Source of the DNA: Oopsacas minuta
Taxonomy: Eukaryota > Porifera > Hexactinellida > Lyssacinosida > Leucopsacidae
DNA length: 64,000 bases
Assembly: GCA_024704765.1 (NCBI GenBank)
Contig: JAKMXF010000077.1
Span: 770,516-834,515 of the forward strand
Direction of reading: 5' to 3'
The notes under the pieces are model-generated. The model was given only the letters and a program-made list of their open reading frames with translations, did no database searches and was not told the DNA's origin. Made by a program: the position numbers and the translations under genes. Positions 57,043-64,000 of this stretch are shown here, in pieces. Numbering within the stretch: the first letter of the stretch is position 1; each line of letters opens with the position of its first letter.

Positions 57043-57383
57043 TTCCAGGAGAACTTCAGCTGTTACTTTTATATATTGAATCGATTTTCAATTCATACAA
57101 AGAGTTTGCGAGTTACTTCTGTTGGCCCTAAAGTTAGCGATTCTATTTGAGGCATTATTTGTAAAAGAACTACATGGCAGCAATATTCCGGCACAACGAA
57201 ATTTATTTATTTAAAATGGATAATAATTCACACTATAACCGTGTATTTTTCGAGCGAGTAGTCGATCCATCTGTCTCGCCAGCGACATCTATAGATTTCA
57301 TGTCGTGTAAATCGCTTTCTTCATTTTCACCATCTCCACAACGAACAACCAAATCATTGATTTTGGTTTATAATCTCGACTAA
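57043..57383 (+). CDS. MED14: Probable MED14 C-terminal end (two pieces, tentative)
   Basis: After a very good acceptor (TTTTCCTTTTTTTAG) the phase-0 frame reads FQENFSCYFYILNRF, comparable to the vertebrate LKWNVQFCLTI that follows LELFP. That frame stops near 57150. A further open piece from about 57174 reads NEIYLFKMDN and ends TTKSLILVYNLD at 57383, comparable to LFFLQLT...SIIVPIIYD near the MED14 end. The splice between the two pieces was not resolved. The summed exons give roughly 1300 residues, close to the usual 1400-1500. Confidence 0.35.
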
Positions 57384-57455
57384 ACGCTTTCTAGAAAATT
57401 TCACTTCGATTTAAGCTGTGAATTTATTTTGATTATACGAACATCGTCTGAACTA

Positions 57456-57630
57456 CAGTGGACTACGCTTAATGAAGCCGCCATTTAATCGGGTCACTTG
57501 GCAGAAACAAAACCCTTACAAAATACTGTTAGATAACTCCGGTTAATCGAGCCAACAGCTTTGTTCTGCTTAACCCAGTCAAAATGCACTAGTACTAATG
57601 TGATCCTAATTATCGGAGTCTACTTATATT
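57456..57630. mobile_element. Pogo/Tigger-like end fragment
   Basis: Begins TA then CAGTGGACTACGCTTAATGA and contains AATCGGG and GGTTAATCGAG motifs, like the ends of the Tigger at 28896. The opposite end was not found. Confidence 0.5.
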
Positions 57631-57635
57631 AACAT

Positions 57636-58160
57636 AGGCGCCAAGTTTGGGTACCTTGACGGGTTCTGAAGTCTCTGGACTCTCCAGGCTTTGAGTTGGA
57701 GACTGTATCCATGTGAAATTTACATAGGGGTAGTTGCAATTTCGTATAATAACCTCCCAGGTTTGATTTTGTTTTGCTAAAATGGGTGCCAATGTCTATG
57801 TATGATGTTCACATAACTTGTATGTATTCATAACTGTTGCTCTTATATCAGGCCTGGAGGAACGGATTTTGAAGTGGTCCAGTTACGCAGTAGCAGCCCT
57901 AAGAAACTGGTCCGGTTAAAATCTCACTTAACATAGCAGTACCTAAACTAACAGTACCAAAGGTGGTTTAAACCCGGACCGCTCCGGCTTCATCATGCGG
58001 TTTTTGTATTCAATTGGAAAAAGCAGCAGTGTGTTCTATTGTACATATATTTTTAACTCTTGGAGGGCGTAGTGCCTGTAGATAGAGTTCCGTAATAACA
58101 AACCGCCCACCTGTTTAACCTCTATTAAAACCCGGTTTATTTGAGGCCCTGGACAACGTA
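57636..58160. other. MITE-like GC-richer patches
   Basis: 57636-57800 starts CATAGGCGCCAAGTTTGGG and ends inverted as CATAGACATTGGCACCC, possibly a worn hAT MITE. 57849-58152 starts CAGGCCTGG and ends GGCCCTG, with AAACCCGG motifs as at 18560. Neither has clear target duplications. Confidence 0.35.
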
Positions 58161-59099
58161 AATATATTAATCAAGTAGATTCAGGGGTAGTCCTGCTGTC
58201 CTACCCCTCCTTTATGTATTTGTATATTTGAATCCTTGTATATAGCTTATATATAATCCAGTTTTTCGTAATAATACAAAAAATCATTCCGTCATTCGAA
58301 ACGCAGCGTATCTCTAAAGCATAATGTTACGCCCTACGAGTGATGAACAATGAAAGGACAAACGATAGAAACAGACTTTGATAACAGTGAAAGTGAGGAT
58401 AAATAATCTAACCTAGAATATATATGTGAGTTTTATAGCTTCATAATTCCTGCTGCCTACTTGAGAGGCACACAACAAATAAATGCATTAACTTGTATTT
58501 CTTCAAATCAAAACTATGCAAGAATCATATAATCTTATAATTTGATTACCCATTTCTACTGTACATTTCAAATGTTGATTATATTTAATCTATTTGGGAT
58601 ATATGGAAACTAAATGCAATGACATAATTGAACTTACTTTGTATATTCTATAATCCATTGAGTAATTCATAAGGAGTCAACTGAGGTTAAACTGTAGATA
58701 TTGCAGTAATCTGTTATGCGTTACTCTAGTAGGAATGTATTAGAATGTTTCATTGAATTTGTCTGTTTTGTACAAATCCAATAGAAACTCGACTCAAACA
58801 ATCCAGTTTTTAAACCTAACTTTCTCAAAGTTTTCACTATTAAACCATAATATTTTGAACACACAAACGTCCATACTGCAGGAATACATGCCCATGATTT
58901 CAGAAAACATTATTGGTTTAAGTATTCTAAATTCATACGTGAACTACTGCTGGTTAGATCCACCAATTTCAATTTGAAAATAATACAAGTTTATATAATA
59001 TAAATTTATTTTCAGAAACGTCCATATCTCCACAGTTGGTTATTTGCTTCCAGTAGTGGAAATTTTCATAATTAAATCCTGTCAGTTTAAATATTGAGC
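58161..59099. other. No recognisable feature
   Basis: AT-rich sequence downstream of MED14. A polyadenylation site cannot be assigned with confidence. A short hairpin GGGGTAGTCCTGCTGTCCTACCCC lies near 58184-58207. Confidence 0.35.
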
Positions 59100-59620
59100 A
59101 TGATTAGAAATATGTAGGTGTATCCAAATTTACAATTGCTTTTTATCTGACAACTTATATGAGTGTTGTACTATGTCAAATTCTCACCCAACTTTGTTAA
59201 TTTTCGGGTCTTTTGAAATTATATTTTTGTTCACCCAATTTAAATTCCTATAAATATAATTTCAACCTTCAATACTGTCAAACCTATACTGGGTGTAGTT
59301 CTAATGTTACTTTACAGCTCAAACCCAAATTATGTGAATTTCCATTAATTTTCTATACTTAAACCTTGAGATGATACAACATAACTGTATGTTATATAAT
59401 ATGAATAATGCGAATGTATATTGTTGTTGATAAAAGTTTCTCGCAATTTCTCGTACTATTATTACTCACATGACACACTATCTAAAATTATTCTCTAAAT
59501 ATTTGTTCACCGAAGTTCAGCGGCACCATAATAATACCAATATTTCATTCTATACTTTTAGTTACTATGGTATGTCAAACTAAAATGTTTATATGTTGAT
59601 GTAATGTTTGACTCAGCTAT
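59100..59620 (-). repeat. Dispersed repeat, minus copy of 23275-23790
   Basis: Inverse complement follows 23275-23790 from end to end with many substitutions, including the GAGAAATTGCGAGAAACTTTT and AGGTGTATCCAAATTTACAA landmarks. Confidence 0.7.
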
Positions 59621-60243
59621 GATTTACATGATTCACAGAATACAATCTAACCTATTATAAACGTCTGTTTCTAGGATGAAAATTAAGACTTAGTAATTAT
59701 AGCCGCTCCGGTGTCGAAGAAATTCTACAGGATCCCTACAAATGCCTATACAGAACATTTGGTGGGGATCCTGAAACAAAATTCCAAATTCCATCAAAAT
59801 ACACTCAAACCAAATATTACACCGAATTCGAAAATTTTCCAAGAATTACGCCTTTTTGTTTAGTGTTTGTGTTGAATCATGGACGTTGTAAATCTTTGGG
59901 ATGGCAGTAGGCCTTTCTTCAACTGCGACAGTTCAGATATTGATTCTATTGTCAAATACTTGCTAGAAGTCATGGATAATGTTTAAACAAATGGGGTAAT
60001 ATGATCGGAACTCGAGATCTGGTTTTTCAAATATTCATTTTCCATTAACAACAATAGAACTTGGTTTCTACGTACTCAACTTGAGATGTACTCTCGGTTG
60101 ATATGTTTTACTTGTTTGTAATAACCGAGCTTTTCTCAAATCAAATCATTTTTCCAAATGATATTGCCCGGACCAGCCGCCGTATTCACTTAGAAGTGAA
60201 GAACTAAGTTCGGACTTAAGACGGATTCACTATAACATAACTA
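59621..60243. other. Unassigned sequence
   Basis: 59700-59985 carries short plus-strand protein-like frames (NAYTEHLVGILKQNSKFH; NLWDGSRPFFNCDSSDID) without recognised homology. Otherwise AT-rich. Confidence 0.3.
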
Positions 60244-61522
60244 CAGGGTGTCTCAAAAGTTTTTTCACCATTAGTATTTCAATATATTTGAACCGAAATC
60301 AGTCTACCTCATTTACTACCTACCCATCTATTTTAGCATTGTCAATTTATAGTTGATTAATGTTCTCAACCATGAGTAGTATCAAATATTTAATAATGTG
60401 ATTCATTTTGCGATACTTTGTATAATTATCAAATTTCAATATTTTGGATGTCAAAATGACGAGATTATCCATCCGCGAGAGAGCGATAGGTATGCTACTA
60501 GCTGGTTCCACTCAAAGAACAGTTGCTGACACACTTGGAGTTACAATTCGAACCGTAAAGAATTGGATCCAAAAGCAAAAGCTGGAGAAATGCTCAATAA
60601 CAAGCCTCGTTCTGGACGTCCGCCTAAACTTTCCCGGGTCCCAAGAATAATAATAATTCGAAAATCCATAGGCAAACGATGGCGTTCAACTCGGAAATTG
60701 GCGAAATATATTTGAAGTAAATATGTTGCTATTAGTAAAGATACTGTTCACCGTTATTTACACAATTCTATTGGGGCTAAAGCGTATAAACGGCCATCAA
60801 ACCCTAAATTGACGGAAGTACAGAAGTCTAAAAGGGTCAAGTTCTGTCTTGAGCATAAATCTTGGACTTCACTTGATTGGGAGCGAGTTTTCTTCAGTGA
60901 TGAAAGCCCCTTTGAGTTTTTTTGCCCTACAAATTCACAGAATGATCGGGTTTGGAACGTCAGTTCGCGTAATATTACTCCAGTCGAAACGTCAAATATC
61001 CCCCAAGATTAATGGTCTGCGGGATGATGAGTCATTGTGGACTATCAGAATTCCATCTAATCTCCCCAAGACAATCTGTGAATGCGGACTATTATATCAA
61101 TGGAATACTGGATAAGTGCTGTCTCCCTACCTATAAACGTAAGAAGATGAGAGGGCCCCTGACTCAGAGGAAATTGTATCTAAAGATATCCGACATTTAC
61201 CAGGATTCTGGGCGAAAGATATCTGGCCTAGTAACTCGCCAAATTTGAATCCTATAGAAAATCTGTGGGCCATTATGCAGGCAGAGCTGGACAAGAGGAG
61301 GCCCGCTACTAATCTAAAACAACTTGCGAAAATCTTGGAAAATATCTGGAGTGGTATCAGCCCATCGATTCTCCAGAATTTAATCGATGGAATGCCAAAC
61401 CGCATTAATTCTTGTATTGAACTTAACAGTGAATACATTGGTAAATAGTCTAGTGATTCTTTACATTAAATACAATTTACTGGCTTGATGAATAAGGTGA
61501 AAAAAACTTTTGAGACACCCTG
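60244..61522 (+). mobile_element. Complete Tc1-like element (dead)
   Basis: Near-perfect 26-27-bp inverted ends (CAGGGTGTCTCAAAAGTTTT...CACC, the right one with one extra T) and TA on both sides (60242-60243, 61523-61524). Length 1279 bp. One plus-strand transposase, broken by frameshifts. Confidence 0.9.
60456..61448 (+). pseudogene. Tc1-like transposase, frameshifted
   Basis: MTRLSIRERAIGMLLAGSTQ begins the paired helix-turn-helix domain (TQRTVADTLGVTIRTVKNWI). Then come HRYLHNSIGAKAYKRPSNPK, FFSDESPFEFF with the first catalytic Asp (about 60895), RAPDSEEIVSKDIRHLPGFW next to the second Asp (about 61150), and NSPNLNPIENLW with the catalytic Glu (about 61258). The C-terminus is LIDGMPNRINSCIELNSEYI. 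An in-frame stop near 60715 and at least three frame changes show it is inactive, although the acidic triad positions are preserved in sequence. Confidence 0.85.
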
Positions 61523-61649
61523 TAAGTTTAACCTAAATGCAAACTTATATCTACTGTGGTTGATACAGCATTAATATTAAATCGAACTGCTTGAAATAAC
61601 CAAAACAATCATTTTGTATCACTCTTGCATAACTAACAATATCCGCGAG

Positions 61650-62300
61650 TGTGAAGTTGGCATGCTTTTCGGCCATGTATACTTCAATCACTAATTTAAC
61701 CCACTTCCACTTATCAGATTTAACGAAATTAATCAGAGGAGAATTAAACTTCGCAATATGATGTTGTGTAAAGTTTTAACTTTTTGTAGGATTTCTTTGA
61801 TCATTAATTTATGTATACAAATTCATGAAAATACACCAACTAAAAGTCAGAATTTGATTCTGAAAATTCTTGCACACATTAAGTGTCATATGAAGGGTTA
61901 TGTAAATTAAATTTATTTTAATTATTGAAACCTCGCGGAGTTATGGCAATTCAAATTTTTGTTGGTGAGGGCTTTTAAGAGGTACTGATAGAGCAGGGTC
62001 AGTTCAAACAAATATTTCTCACCCTAAATCTAACTGGATCTCAATTATTTTGATATTAATCAAGAGATGAGATGTATACGTTTATAACCATATCAATTTT
62101 ATCCAGAAATACTGAAAATTATCACCCGCATTAACCTTCTAAAATCGCTAATTTCTGATTTTTGGTGAATTACGAGCTCCAACTTTGAACTAAATTCTGG
62201 AAATTATTTATCAACAGAATGCCGTCAAAATTTACAGGTATCTTCCTTTATATTCCATAATTCAATTCTCTTAAAAAAACATGGGTCATCTTCTTTGAGA
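61650..62300 (+). repeat. Diverged single copy of the palindrome-arm repeat
   Basis: Aligns in order and orientation with 13215-13840: CAGATTTAACGAAATTA, ACTAAAAGTCAGAATTTGAT, CTCGCGGAGTTATGG (arm: CTCGCGGAACTAGTGG), GGGTCAGTTCAAAC, CACCCTAAATCTAACT and TATTCCATAATTCAAT. Identity is much lower than between the two palindrome arms. Confidence 0.75.
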
Positions 62301-63480
62301 CTTTTTTATTCTATATATTTTTTGTTTATTCATTTTCAATTGCCTTCTTTAATTAATAAATGTATTGTAAATTTGTACTATGACCAACATGAAAGACTAT
62401 CACATATTTACGTATGAGAAGTAAGATTATCATACTTATTATAGCTCCCTAACTAACAGTCTTTCATTAATAATTCAAAAATTTAGAGCTAAGATGTGGT
62501 GACAATATATATATTGATGTATTCAATTAATCTAATTTTAAATACAAAATATATTATGAACCAGTTATATAAAATAAATGTTTCAGACGTAATTACTTAA
62601 CGCTATTGGATTTCCGATATTGGAGTACAGTTTTTCGGGAAAAGTTGCGATTGCCCCAAAGATTTTTCGCAAATATCTCAAAAATTCGGTCCTCCTACAT
62701 TATTTTGATAAAAATTTGAAAAATTTCATATATTACATATGCTGCGTTATCAACACCTTGAAATTTTTATATACAGTGTTTTCTCTAATCTATTCAGAAT
62801 TTTTGACATCTGTTTAATGCTCAGATTACATACTTCATTATTACATCGTAAACAATATCTAGTGTCTAAAATATATATATATTTTGACGTTACATACCTT
62901 TTTTTCATTTTTATGTCAAAATCTCGCATATTTCACACCTTTTTTGCGTTCTGGAATGTAGAACACCTCGAGACCCTAGTTGAAGCTAGTCTCTTAGTCA
63001 CGTAGACGAATGTAACATTTGCGATATATCAAAGCCAAAAATGCGAATACATCGGTAATTTGGTAAATCGAATTCCGAAAATAGTATAGCTCCACCTGAC
63101 TTAAAAATGTTGTTTTATCTAGCAATGAGAGAAGCAGAGTCACGCTAATTAGTGGTTTCATTTAAAAGTTCTTCCATTAATTCTTTAATTAAATATCATC
63201 AACTAACCTGTATGATTGTGTAGTGTAAACCACCAATATTTTATCTTTGTAAATATCTGTAGAAATCATATTTCAGCTTTACTTATTTATGATCAAAAGC
63301 TCCAGTTCATTATTGTAAATCTGAATGTGTAAATACTAAAATCCATATTCAATTATTCCATATGCTGCGTGTCTCTAAAGTTTTCATATAAACCATTTTG
63401 TTTATAATGTTTTTTAGCATGACATACATCATTGATTTTCTATATACAATTAATACATACTATTAGGAAGATTTTGCCTA
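62301..63480. other. No recognisable gene
   Basis: AT-rich. Short open frames at 62620-63005 lack homology or splice context. Confidence 0.35.
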
Positions 63481-64000
63481 GTCATTTATTCAATATGACC
63501 ACCCTTTTGGAATGACAGCCCTGAGTCTGTTCGGGAATCCTTCTACTGCGGCACGCAGAGTTTCTTGGGATAACTTCTCCTATTTTCGTCACAAGGAAAT
63601 CTTTAGAGAGCTAACTGTGTTGTGTGACACTGAACAAGCCTTGTTTTCCAAGATAGACCATACAATTTAAATCGGGACTGGGTGGTGGTCATTCATCCTT
63701 GTGTATAAAATTGGGAGCATTGTGCTTCAGCCAATCTTGGGTTGTTTTTGCCGTATGGGCAGGAGCACATCTTGTTAGAACACAAATTGCTGTGCAGAAA
63801 ATATGGTCTGGCTCAGACCTTTTACCACAGGCTCTATTACAAGCTCTTGGTATGTTTTTGCATTGATTTTCATTCTTGGGCAATGAAAATCATTGGTGTC
63901 CGGCCAACAGCAGAGATGTGGGTTCCGCCGAATCCCATCTTGCACCACATTCTTGAAAGCTAGGGTCGTTACAGAGCATGGACGACCAGATCTCGTATTG
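63481..64000 (-). pseudogene. Mariner-type transposase C-terminus, cut by the window edge
   Basis: Minus-strand reading gives WSSMLCNDPSF, then VLTRCAPAHTAKTTQDWLKH (APAH is the second catalytic block), NFIHKDE*PPPSPDLN (SPDLN, third block, with MVY where mariners have xDY), and a C-terminus ending near 63500 with RRIPEQTQGCHSKRVV. Stops interrupt it. The N-terminus would lie beyond 64000. The terminal repeat on the left was not identified. Confidence 0.6.

Overview
The window looks like AT-rich nuclear DNA from an invertebrate animal (GC about one third, judged by eye). It has spliced genes with GT-AG introns, introns of 7-19 kb, and dense decayed cut-and-paste transposons (Tc1/mariner, pogo/Tigger, hAT, P-like, RAG1-like). 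No bacterial operon, phage, rRNA, tRNA or CRISPR signal was seen. The species cannot be named. The one host gene recognised is strongly diverged from the vertebrate protein, which suggests a fast-evolving lineage, perhaps a parasite.

Host gene. One plus-strand gene, Mediator subunit MED14, runs from about 16.25 kb to about 57.4 kb. Exons are supported at 16246-16601, 27099-27412, 46382-46630, 53130-55404, 55783-55917 (end provisional), about 56650-56957 and, weakly, about 57043-57383. Splice phases agree across the 27 kb, 46 kb, 53 kb and 55.8 kb exons. At least one short exon between the first two was not found: the phases require it and a conserved segment is missing. The introns are filled with transposons. 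A possible exon of another gene lies on the minus strand at 6645-6899.

Left flank (0-16 kb): a hAT-like MITE (140-631), a mariner/maT-type fragment, a roughly 135-bp tandem array interrupted by a tiny hAT MITE, a complete but broken Tc1-like element (7728-9073), a RAG1-like transposase pseudogene (10.8-12.6 kb) and a near-perfect 2-kb palindrome (12855-14920).

MED14 introns (16.6-53 kb): a second, older palindrome split by a 2.1-kb hAT-like insertion (18045-20153); a second RAG1-like fragment (22.5-23.3 kb); a full-length broken Tigger (28896-31265) and a small relative (31559-31730); a terminal-inverted-repeat element coding for a cysteine-rich multi-copy protein (32740-34822); two P-superfamily transposase pseudogenes (about 34.9-36.0 kb minus, 41.9-42.6 kb plus); an unidentified coding-like stretch (43.0-44.75 kb); and several hAT MITEs, one with a perfect 8-bp target duplication.

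Right flank (57.4-64 kb): a pogo-like end, an inverted copy of a repeat also present at 23.3 kb, a complete broken Tc1-like element (60244-61522), a diverged single copy of the palindrome arm (61.65-62.3 kb) and the end of another mariner-type transposase at the window edge. No transposase here has an intact reading frame. The autonomous elements look dead, and this part of the genome is shaped by old insertions, nested insertions and inverted duplications around one essential gene.
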